A program made the position numbers and the translations under genes. Under the pieces are notes generated by a model, which made no database searches, was not told the DNA's origin, and saw only the letters and a program-made list of their open reading frames with translations. From assembly GCF_030151805.1 (NCBI RefSeq), contig NZ_JASLCN010000370.1:1-7910 (forward strand): a stretch of DNA of 7,910 nucleotides, given 5' to 3'. Position 1 is the stretch's first letter; each line of letters opens with the position of its first letter. This DNA comes from Fluviicola sp. (GTDB lineage: Bacteria; Bacteroidota; Bacteroidia; Flavobacteriales_D; Crocinitomicaceae). This document shows, in pieces, positions 1 to 6,134 of the stretch.

Positions 1-1
1 C

Positions 2-187
2 GGTGAATTATTGGGAGCTCACATGATCGGAGCAAACGTTACGGAAATGATCGCTGAGATCGTTGCAATCCGTAAATTGGAAGTAACAGGTCATGAATTG
101 ATTAAAACAGTTCACCCTCACCCTACCATGTCTGAAGCAATAATGGAAGCAGCAGCAGCAGCATACGGAGAAGTGATCCACTTGTAA
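2..187 (+). CDS. lpdA: Dihydrolipoyl dehydrogenase (E3), C-terminal end only
   Basis: This is the last 61 codons of a flavoprotein disulfide reductase; the 5' part lies outside the window. The frame reads GELLGAHMIGANVTEMI near the start and ends at TAA 185-187. The diagnostic element is the dimerisation-domain motif HPHPTMSEAIMEAA, followed by AYGEVIHL. In dihydrolipoyl dehydrogenases this His-Pro-Thr-x-Ser-Glu segment supplies the His/Glu pair that acts as the acid-base catalyst for the partner subunit of the homodimer. The enzyme reoxidises dihydrolipoamide on E2 subunits of the pyruvate and 2-oxoglutarate dehydrogenase complexes, passing electrons through FAD to NAD+ in the cytoplasm. The C-terminus is intact and of normal form. 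Which complex it serves cannot be told, because the upstream neighbours are missing. A terminator follows directly, so this is the last gene of its transcript. Confidence 0.93.
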   Translation, partial: GELLGAHMIGANVTEMIAEIVAIRKLEVTGHELIKTVHPHPTMSEAIMEAAAAAYGEVIHL

Positions 188-210
188 GAAATCTGATCTT
201 AAAAATACAG

Positions 211-240
211 AGCCGTTCCCACCAGGAGCGGCTTTTTTGT
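211..240 (+). terminator. Intrinsic terminator of the lpd gene
   Basis: A 9-bp stem (211-219 with 225-233, one G-T wobble) closes a 5-base loop and runs into six T residues at 233-238. It begins 24 bases after the lpd stop codon, which is the expected place for a Rho-independent terminator. Confidence 0.88.
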
Positions 241-456
241 TCCCTACAATTTCGCATTCGAAGTCCATCAGAACTCATTCCTGTAGCTATCGGAACGTAA
301 TTCGAGTATCCCGCAACATGTCAGTCAGGATGTATCGGGAACACAGCGGCAAAATAGTATCGGAAACGACATGCAGAATCAGCTTCACACACCTGTGAAA
401 AACACCATCCTCAAAAAATGTCCAAAAACCACTCAAAACCGCGTCTGAATACCTCA

Positions 457-506
457 AGTATGGATAGAGTATAGGTAGAGTATGGGTAGAGTATGGATAC
501 AGTATA
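457..506. repeat. 11-bp tandem repeat, four full units plus a partial one
   Basis: Four successive 11-mers read AGTATGGATAG (457-467), AGTATAGGTAG (468-478), AGTATGGGTAG (479-489) and AGTATGGATAC (490-500), followed by AGTATA (501-506). The unit starts AGTAT in every copy, and changes are confined to positions 6-8 and 11. The period is close to one helical turn of DNA, so the AGTAT boxes lie on nearly the same face. No spacer structure or palindromic unit is present, so this is not a CRISPR array. Confidence 0.9.
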
Positions 507-569
507 AAAATGTTATAAATTCAACACACGCTTTTAGAGCATTTTGACACCAATTTACCCATATCAGTC

Positions 570-605
570 TCAATTCCTGACTCCGTTAGTCTTGACTCCT
601 GTCTC
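570..605. repeat. Heptameric TC-ending repeat tract
   Basis: The units TCAATTC, CTGACTC, CGTTAGTC, TTGACTC and CTGTCTC follow one another, each ending in TC. The spacing is 7, 8, 7 and 7 bases, and a further TC at 568-569 keeps the same register. The units are degenerate but the period is clear. The pattern resembles short tandemly repeated heptamers known from other bacteria, although no homology is claimed. Confidence 0.65.
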
Positions 606-636
606 CTACCGGTTCAATTACTCTTCTCAAAAATGC

Positions 637-678
637 GCAATTCCCAATTCGGCATTCGACATTCATAATTCGCAATCA
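637..678. repeat. Heptameric ATTC repeat tract
   Basis: Six contiguous 7-mers are seen: GCAATTC, CCAATTC, GGCATTC, GACATTC, ATAATTC and GCAATCA. ATTC recurs at 640, 647, 654, 661 and 668 with an exact 7-base period, while the first three bases of each unit drift. The tract lies just upstream of the promoter candidate of the next gene. Confidence 0.75.
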
Positions 679-701
679 GATTCCCCATGATCAACAATAT
701 G

Positions 702-732
702 TTTTGTATAAAGGATTTAAAATCATAACTTG
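702..732 (+). promoter_or_regulatory. Candidate Bacteroidota-type promoter
   Basis: TTTTG at 702-706 is followed after 19 bases by TAACTTG at 726-732. This approximates the Bacteroidota housekeeping promoter (a -33 TTG box and a -7 TAnnTTTG box), with one base missing in the -7 box. It would start transcription about 20 bases before the ATG at 759. It was found by eye only. Confidence 0.35.
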
Positions 733-758
733 ATCAGATAAACAATAATCACTACGAT

Positions 759-1568
759 ATGAAACAAGTTCTACTATTCTTATTTGCAGGCGCATGGAGC
801 ATGCATACATCTGCACAAGTTTTAACAGATCCTTCTTTAGAAACCAGCGGCCCGGCCAATTCTCCCTGGTCTTCTACTTCCTCAAACTTCGGAACATCAT
901 TTTGTGATTTGGCAAGTTGTGGAACCTGTGGTGGCCCCTGTGTTCCCAACACCGGATTATGGTACGCATGGTTCGGAGGAACTACGAATGCAGAAACAGG
1001 TACAATCGCCCAAGGTTTTAATGCAACAACCACCGGAGCCGGAACCTTAACTTATTATCTGAAAGTTCCGATGAAAGGTGCTATCGGCGATACGCTTTCC
1101 GTTCTATTGGACGGTGTTGCTATCAGCAAAACAAATACGGTCGATTCCATCGGTGCATACCAGGAAACAACCCTGAATGTCGGAGCAATTACAATGGGTT
1201 CACACAATCTCACAATCCGCTTTCAAAAACAAGCAAGTGCCGCAGTTGTAAACGTATTGGTTGATGATATTCAATTAACGATCGGAGGTACTGTGAGCGT
1301 TGAAGAAATTGATTTCAGTAATGGAATTCAGATTTCCAACAACATTGAATCCGGAGAAATTACGGTGGCATACAACTTCAATGAAAATCAAAACGTGCGT
1401 TTATCCGTAACAGATATTACAGGTAAAGTGGTGTACAACGGTCAATTTAGCGATCAAACAGCCAACCAGCACATCATTCATTCGAACGACTGGTCTTCCG
1501 GAATGTACAATGTTACTTTAACATCCGACAAAGGTTTGGTAAAAACCAAAAAAGTGGTGGTAAACTAA
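759..1568 (+). CDS. Small secreted protein with C-terminal T9SS type A sorting domain
   Basis: This is a 269-residue exported protein of unknown activity. Residues 1-20 form a Sec signal peptide (MKQ, hydrophobic LLFLFAGAW, then TSAQ with cleavage near residue 19 or 20). Residues 21-176 look like a single beta-sandwich module. It starts PSLETSG, has a cluster of four cysteines (49, 54, 57, 61), then the aromatic stretch LWYAWFGG (67-74) and GTLTYYLKV, and ends VLVDDIQL. That pattern recalls carbohydrate-binding or galactose-binding-like modules of secreted Bacteroidota proteins. Residues from about 183 to 269 form a T9SS sorting domain, with VRLSVTDITGKVVY, then SSGMYNVTLTSDKG and a terminal KTKKVVVN. 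The four cysteines probably form two disulfides after export. The gene has its own candidate promoter and terminator, so it appears monocistronic. No enzymatic motif is seen; adhesion or glycan binding at the cell surface is inferred. Confidence 0.85.
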   Translation: MKQVLLFLFAGAWSMHTSAQVLTDPSLETSGPANSPWSSTSSNFGTSFCDLASCGTCGGPCVPNTGLWYAWFGGTTNAETGTIAQGFNATTTGAGTLTYYLKVPMKGAIGDTLSVLLDGVAISKTNTVDSIGAYQETTLNVGAITMGSHNLTIRFQKQASAAVVNVLVDDIQLTIGGTVSVEEIDFSNGIQISNNIESGEITVAYNFNENQNVRLSVTDITGKVVYNGQFSDQTANQHIIHSNDWSSGMYNVTLTSDKGLVKTKKVVVN

Positions 1569-1597
1569 TTGGATCAAAGTAAAAATAACTGAAGGTT

Positions 1598-1631
1598 GGA
1601 GCTACGATCTATCGCAGCTCCTTCTTTTTTT
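1598..1631 (+). terminator. Intrinsic terminator after the secreted protein gene
   Basis: GGAGCT at 1598-1603 pairs with AGCTCC at 1616-1621, and an inner CGA/TCG pairing is possible beyond an A/C mismatch. TTC and seven T residues follow, to 1631. It lies 29 bases after the stop codon and separates this gene from the downstream operon. Confidence 0.8.
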
Positions 1632-1714
1632 CAATCATTTTCTTCCGTTAAAAAATATTCAGCCAAACTCCCTATTTGTTCATTTCACAAAATGATACTC
1701 CAACTACTAAATAC

Positions 1715-1740
1715 GTTCAGGAATTCTCATGTTCCTGAAC
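1715..1740. repeat. Perfect 9-bp inverted repeat, possible operator or stem-loop
   Basis: GTTCAGGAA (1715-1723) and TTCCTGAAC (1732-1740) are exact reverse complements separated by 8 bases. No T-tract follows on either strand, so it is not a terminator. It lies about 95 bases upstream of the promoter candidate and could be a dimeric regulator's binding site. No regulator is encoded nearby. Confidence 0.7.
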
Positions 1741-1809
1741 ACGCGATAAATATCCCTTCATGGACTTATTCGCCACATTCAAAACCACTGTAACCCGACT
1801 CAATTTTTA

Positions 1810-1840
1810 TTGAAATTGTAAAACAAATCATTTACCTTAG
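1810..1840 (+). promoter_or_regulatory. Candidate promoter of the four-gene operon
   Basis: TTG at 1810-1812 is followed after 20 bases by TACCTTAG at 1833-1840, one mismatch from the Bacteroidota -7 consensus TAnnTTTG. Transcription would start near 1846, about 105 bases before the DUF1800 start codon. It was assigned by eye. Confidence 0.35.
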
Positions 1841-1951
1841 ATACACTTATTTTTAAAATTTCGATCAGTTCTCTCATTTCCCCGCATAGATCCGACTGAT
1901 TGAAATCTTTGAAAAAGTAATTGGTAGCAAACTAAACACAACTATTTATTC

Positions 1952-3595
1952 ATGGCCTCACTCAATCCGATTACAGGTGCTTTGGGCGAACAAAAAGCTG
2001 CGCATTTACTGCGTCGTGCTACTTTAGGACCCAGATTGCAGGATATCTCCAATTTTTCAGGAATGACGGCGCAAGCAGCATTTACTGCTCTTTCACAAAG
2101 CCAAACAATTCCCCCTCTTCCGATTGATCCATTAAACGGAACGGATTGGGTATATCCGAATACGATGGATCCGAATCAATTCGGAACAACGTTATCCGAT
2201 TACACGCGCAGCTGGTGGCTGGAAAATATGCGGGCTTCAGAACCCAATCTCACAGAACGGATGATCTGGTTCTACCACACACATTTTCCGATGATCATGA
2301 GCCGGATTGAAGGAAATCCGCAGTTTGCGCTTGATTACTTGCGCTTACTCCGCTTTTACGCTTTAGGAAACTACAAAAACCTCACGAAGGCAATCTGTAT
2401 CGACAATGCCATGCTGATTCATCTTGATGGAAATCTCAATATCAAAGGAGTTCCGCAGGAAAACTTCGCCCGGGAGTTTTTGGAACTGTTTACCGTTGGA
2501 AAAGGTGAAGAAGTGAGTTTGGGAAATTATACCAATTTTACAGAAGATGATGTAAAAGCATTAACTAAAGCATTAACCGGTTGGGGGATTGATCCGACCT
2601 TCCAGACCATTGATCTGGTAACGACTTTTCCAACCGGGAAAGTAAAAGGAAACGTAACAACATCTTCTCAGCACGATGTCGGTTCGAAACAATTTTCCGG
2701 AGCATTCAACAATGCAGTGATTCAAACAGGAAATGTGACCGGTTCAAATGCAGCCGTAACTGCTGTTTATACGGAACTGGATGATGTGATCAACATGATC
2801 TTTAATTCTCCTCACACCGCAAAACATATTTGCAGAAGAATCTACAGGGAATTTGCCTATTATGAGATCACGACGGAAATAGAAACCGACATCATTGAAC
2901 CACTTGCAACGGTACTCGTAAATAACAACTTCGATATCCTTCCGGTCCTGGAAGTGTTGTTCCAAAGTGAACACTTCTATGACCTGGACACTCCGATTAC
3001 GGAAGACAATAACATCGGTGCAATTATCAAATCTCCGGTAGACCTGGTGATCGGAACGATACGCCTCTTCAATTTGACGGTTCCGGATAAAACAACACAA
3101 TTACCTGCACATTACGACATGTACAGCCAGCTGATCGGGCAGTTGAGTCTTCAGGGAATCGAATTGTTCGAGCCTTACGATGTGGCAGGTTACGAACCTT
3201 ATTTTCAATATCCGGATTTTCACCGGTATTGGATTTCATCCAATTACCTGGCGAACCGCTACAAGTTTTCCGAATTACTGATTTCCGGTTTTACGGGAAC
3301 AAGCGGTGTCTTACTGAAGCTGGATATAGTGGATTTCGTGGAAACGAACTGCTCCAATCCCGGCGATCCGACAATTCTTGTGCAGGAATTAGTCAAATGG
3401 CTATTCCCCATCACACTGGACACTGCCCGTTTCAATTATTTTAGAGATACCGTTCTGCTCGATCAACTTTCAGCAGCAAACTGGACAACAGAATGGAACA
3501 ACTATGTCAATACCAGCAGTGATGTCAACGTGCGTTTGCAACTGGAATCACTTGCCATGGCAATGATGCAATCACCGGAATACCAATTATTTTAA
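1952..3595 (+). CDS. DUF1800 family protein
   Basis: This 547-residue protein has the hallmarks of the DUF1800 family, whose biochemical role is not established. Visible motifs, in order, are AAHLLRRATLGP (16-27), ERMIWFYHTHF (102-112), ENFAREFLELFTVG (170-183), EDDVKALTKALTGW (198-211), HTAKHICRRIYREF (288-301), KSPVDLVIGTIRLF (360-373), WISSNYLANR (427-436) and the usual ending SPEYQ (541-545). The length is normal and the protein appears complete. It has no signal peptide and no C-terminal sorting domain. An in-frame TAG at 1925-1927 with no start codon between it and the ATG rules out a longer N-terminus. No Shine-Dalgarno is seen, as is common in this phylum. It is the first gene of a four-gene operon and lies 10 bases before its usual partner DUF1501. 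The pairing suggests that the two proteins act together. Confidence 0.93.
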   Translation: MASLNPITGALGEQKAAHLLRRATLGPRLQDISNFSGMTAQAAFTALSQSQTIPPLPIDPLNGTDWVYPNTMDPNQFGTTLSDYTRSWWLENMRASEPNLTERMIWFYHTHFPMIMSRIEGNPQFALDYLRLLRFYALGNYKNLTKAICIDNAMLIHLDGNLNIKGVPQENFAREFLELFTVGKGEEVSLGNYTNFTEDDVKALTKALTGWGIDPTFQTIDLVTTFPTGKVKGNVTTSSQHDVGSKQFSGAFNNAVIQTGNVTGSNAAVTAVYTELDDVINMIFNSPHTAKHICRRIYREFAYYEITTEIETDIIEPLATVLVNNNFDILPVLEVLFQSEHFYDLDTPITEDNNIGAIIKSPVDLVIGTIRLFNLTVPDKTTQLPAHYDMYSQLIGQLSLQGIELFEPYDVAGYEPYFQYPDFHRYWISSNYLANRYKFSELLISGFTGTSGVLLKLDIVDFVETNCSNPGDPTILVQELVKWLFPITLDTARFNYFRDTVLLDQLSAANWTTEWNNYVNTSSDVNVRLQLESLAMAMMQSPEYQLF

Positions 3596-3605
3596 ACGAC
3601 GCCCT

Positions 3606-5252
3606 ATGGACAGAAGAGACTTTGTACGCATTTCCTCCTTAATGGGAACCGGAATGCTTCTGAAATTAAATGGTATTCCATTACACGCAGCCGAAGGAAA
3701 CGGATTTCTGCATCAAATTGCCAAATCCAGTCTGAATAACAAGATCCTGGTTTTAATACAACTCCACGGAGGAAATGACGGTCTGAACATGGTCATTCCG
3801 ATCAATCAGTACGGAAATTACTATAATTTACGACCGAATATCGCCATTCCTCAAAGTGGTTCACGGCAATACATTACACTCGACAATAATTTACCGGCCA
3901 ACAAACAAGTTGGTTTGCATCCTGACATGGTGGGCTCAAAAGCCATGTACGACAACGGTCATATGGCCATTATCCAGAACGTTTCCTATGAAAACATGAA
4001 TGGTTCGCATTTCCGCAGCCGCGATGTTTGGTTCATGGGTGGTGATTACAATGAGTATTTCAATTCCGGCTGGATGGGTCGTTATTTCGAGCATTTTTAT
4101 CCGGATTATCCAATCGGTTATCCGAGTCCGACTGTTCCTGATCCGCTGGCACTTGAAATCGGAACAGGGGTTTCGCTTGCATTTCACCGGAACCAGGGAA
4201 TTCCTGCCGGGCTTTCCATTCAGAATCCGGATGCATTTTACAACCTGATAAACAGCGTTGGAGCAGATCCGCCGGTGAACTTTCCTCCTACTCACGCAGG
4301 AGATGAAATTGAATACATCATGCAGATCGAAAAGCAGTCGAACAATTATGCACAACGCCTGAAAGATGTGTACAATGCCGGAGCGAATTCCGGAACGGTT
4401 TACCCGGATTTGTATCCGTATATTGCACCAAGTGGTGCGTTACACAATCCACTGGCACCGCAGCTAAAGATCATTTCACGTTTGATCAGTGGCGGAATCG
4501 GGACGAAGATTTTCCTCTGCAGAATCGGAGGTTTTGATACGCATGCCAACCAGGTGATTAATTCAAACACAACGATGGGATCTCACGCGGCCTTGTTGTA
4601 TCATATTTCTTCTGCTGTGAAAGCATTTTACGATGATCTGGGAGCTTTAGGTCTGTCAGATCGTGTTCTGACGATGACTTTCTCTGAATTCGGACGCCGG
4701 GCTGCATCCAATGCCAGTTACGGAACCGATCATGGAAATGCCGCTCCGATGCTGGTTTACGGAACGTGTCTGAATCCGGGAGTTTATGGTGACAATCCGG
4801 ATTTACAAAACCTTCAAAACGGAAACATCCCGCTTCAGCACGATTACAGGCAGGTTTTCAGTTCGGTGGTCAAAGATTGGTTCGGGGCTCCGGACACTGC
4901 AATCCAACACGTCAAATTTGAAGATTTTGTTGATAATCGTGTCGACTATATTCAATGTAAAGAATTGAGTACAAAAGAACTCTTCAAGGAAAATCTGTGG
5001 ATGAAATGTTATCCGAATCCGGCAAATTCCTCGATCAATATCACGTACGCTTTGCAAAAAGAATCCGCAGTACACATTGAAGTCAAAGATCTTTCCGGTC
5101 GAACAATCGGCAAGATTTCCAATCCTCCGGGAGTTCCCGGAGAACATACGCTTGATTTCGATTTGTCGCGTTACGCAAATGGAACATACATCGTGACCTT
5201 TGTTGTCAATGAATCCGTTATTCTCACTGAAAAAGTAATCCTTTCCAAATAA
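3606..5252 (+). CDS. DUF1501 family protein with Tat-like signal and C-terminal T9SS sorting domain
   Basis: This 548-residue protein belongs to DUF1501, a family that I place, from general knowledge, near the alkaline-phosphatase/sulfatase fold. The N-terminus has RRDF (3-6) followed by a mildly hydrophobic stretch to about residue 28, which fits a twin-arginine signal. Core motifs are LHGGNDGLN (53-61), SHFRSRD (134-140), GGFDTHANQ (308-316), FSEFGRR (359-365) and GTDHGNAAP (373-381). Their Asp, His and Glu residues would suit a metal site. Residues 466-548 are a T9SS sorting domain: YPNPANSSINI (469-479), a strand region with VKDLSGRTIG, and NGTYIVTF near the end. It is thus predicted to cross both membranes and end up at the cell surface or in the medium. 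It sits between DUF1800 and a barrel gene whose ATG follows after 2 bases. Hydrolase activity is inferred; the substrate is unknown. Confidence 0.92.
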   Translation: MDRRDFVRISSLMGTGMLLKLNGIPLHAAEGNGFLHQIAKSSLNNKILVLIQLHGGNDGLNMVIPINQYGNYYNLRPNIAIPQSGSRQYITLDNNLPANKQVGLHPDMVGSKAMYDNGHMAIIQNVSYENMNGSHFRSRDVWFMGGDYNEYFNSGWMGRYFEHFYPDYPIGYPSPTVPDPLALEIGTGVSLAFHRNQGIPAGLSIQNPDAFYNLINSVGADPPVNFPPTHAGDEIEYIMQIEKQSNNYAQRLKDVYNAGANSGTVYPDLYPYIAPSGALHNPLAPQLKIISRLISGGIGTKIFLCRIGGFDTHANQVINSNTTMGSHAALLYHISSAVKAFYDDLGALGLSDRVLTMTFSEFGRRAASNASYGTDHGNAAPMLVYGTCLNPGVYGDNPDLQNLQNGNIPLQHDYRQVFSSVVKDWFGAPDTAIQHVKFEDFVDNRVDYIQCKELSTKELFKENLWMKCYPNPANSSINITYALQKESAVHIEVKDLSGRTIGKISNPPGVPGEHTLDFDLSRYANGTYIVTFVVNESVILTEKVILSK

Positions 5253-5254
5253 AC

Positions 5255-6109
5255 ATGTTAAACAGAATCTTACTTTTCTTCTCTGTCCTGGTCTTCCCTT
5301 ATTACGGGCAAAGTCAGAACTACACCGTACACAGGCAGCACAAGGTTTACATCGGGTTATCCGGTGGAATGAACTTCAGCAAGGCACACGTAACAAAAGA
5401 TTACAGCTTGCTTGTCGGCACACCGCAATCGCCGGAAAATCCCGGAGAGAAATCTTATGAAAAACTCTTCAAAAATTCAGGATCACAAGTCGGACTCTAC
5501 CTTTCTTTTTCCTTTACAAAGAAGTTTTCGATCGTTTTTCAACCTGCATTTCAAACCAGCAGTTTCAATTACCGGACGGCATATTCCTGGACCGATACGG
5601 TGAACAGTTCCAATTTTTCTATGGAAATGATGCATCAGCAAAAGTTATCCTGGGTAAATCTTCCCTTATTGGTGCGCTGGGATTTTACGATGAATCAGTT
5701 CTCCCCTTACATCCAGGCCGGGATTTTCACCAGCTTCCGCAATCATGCGAAGAAAACGATCTTTTATGATTACACGATTGATAAAAGTGTGGACAAAAAA
5801 GCAGCCGACAGAACACAGGAAGCTGATTTGACACAGCACATCAATAAAGCGAATTTCGGAATTTCCGCAGGTGCCGGATTGACTTTTTTCGCCAATTACT
5901 TTGCAATCAGCCTGGAGAGTAATTTTCGCTACGGATTCCGTTCAATTGTCAATGACAAAAACCGCTACGCGGATCATACCGGTTTCAGCGTTCAATACCT
6001 GGATGTGATGGATCAGTTGAAACTCATGAACCTGGATATTCAACTGTCGATCATGTTCCCGATTGACAATTCGATTTCCCTGGGAATCTTACGAAAAAGA
6101 AGACATTAA
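5255..6109 (+). CDS. PorT-like outer-membrane beta-barrel protein
   Basis: This 284-residue protein has a Sec signal peptide (residues 1 to about 20, LLFFSVLVF then GQSQ) followed by alternating amphipathic strands. Typical pieces are VYIGLSGGMNFS (31-42), VGLYLSFSF (79-87), LSWVNLPLLVRWDF (131-144), SPYIQAGIFTSF (150-161), FGISAGAGLTFF (201-212) and MNLDIQLSIMF (258-268). This order (an 'LxxPLLxRW' strand, then 'PYIxAG', then a 'GxSAGAGL' strand) matches the PorT / OMP_b-brl_2 class of small Bacteroidota barrels. It is not necessarily the T9SS component PorT itself, since many paralogues exist. The tail LRKRRH after the last strand is basic. The start lies 2 bases after the DUF1501 stop, which suggests coupled translation. 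A role in anchoring or passing the products of this operon is inferred from position only. Confidence 0.82.
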   Translation: MLNRILLFFSVLVFPYYGQSQNYTVHRQHKVYIGLSGGMNFSKAHVTKDYSLLVGTPQSPENPGEKSYEKLFKNSGSQVGLYLSFSFTKKFSIVFQPAFQTSSFNYRTAYSWTDTVNSSNFSMEMMHQQKLSWVNLPLLVRWDFTMNQFSPYIQAGIFTSFRNHAKKTIFYDYTIDKSVDKKAADRTQEADLTQHINKANFGISAGAGLTFFANYFAISLESNFRYGFRSIVNDKNRYADHTGFSVQYLDVMDQLKLMNLDIQLSIMFPIDNSISLGILRKRRH

Positions 6110-6134
6110 TTGCATCATATACAACGCATTTTTT

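Larger units (their letters stand above)
241..701. other. Long intergenic region rich in short repeats, no gene seen
   Basis: No convincing coding frame is visible on either strand between the lpd terminator and the promoter of the next gene. The segment has an 11-bp tandem repeat and two 7-bp-period tracts, annotated separately. The words ctatcggaac (287-296), gtatcgggaac (332-342) and gtatcggaaac (357-367) form a loose trio of related motifs in the first half. No tRNA, rRNA or recognisable riboswitch core was found by eye. Such simple-sequence spacers occur in flavobacterial genomes; a small RNA cannot be excluded. Confidence 0.6.
1632..1951. other. Intergenic leader region of the DUF1800 operon
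   Basis: This AT-rich stretch of about 320 bases contains one striking perfect inverted repeat (1715-1740) and a promoter candidate (1810-1840), listed separately. A 65-codon open frame at 1596-1793 begins inside the terminator stem of the previous gene and has a low-complexity, Ser/Pro/His-rich translation; I do not regard it as a gene. If the promoter is right, the operon transcript has a leader of roughly 105 bases, with no recognised riboswitch. Confidence 0.6.

Noticed and set aside
148..168. GCA trinucleotide run as a microsatellite
   Set aside because: It encodes the alanine run normal at this position in dihydrolipoyl dehydrogenases.
8..268. Minus-strand open frame with a run of cysteines
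   Set aside because: It is antisense to the lpd 3' end; the cysteine run is the complement of the alanine codons GCA in lpd, and the frame also crosses the terminator.
457..678. CRISPR array
   Set aside because: The repeats are 7 or 11 bases long and directly adjacent, with no unique spacers and no cas genes nearby.
1596..1793. Short plus-strand open frame in the spacer
   Set aside because: It starts within the terminator region, has a low-complexity translation, and spans the 1715-1740 palindrome; no start context or known motif.
2744..3100. 118-codon minus-strand open frame
   Set aside because: It is antisense to conserved DUF1800 motifs and shows no protein-like features of its own.
3936..4355. 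139-codon minus-strand open frame
   Set aside because: It lies wholly inside the strongly supported DUF1501 gene and its translation has no recognisable motif; treated as a shadow frame.
6063..6134. In-frame N-terminal extension of the lipoprotein
   Set aside because: It would overlap the barrel gene and place 24 polar residues before an ideal lipoprotein signal peptide; the ATG at 6135 is preferred.
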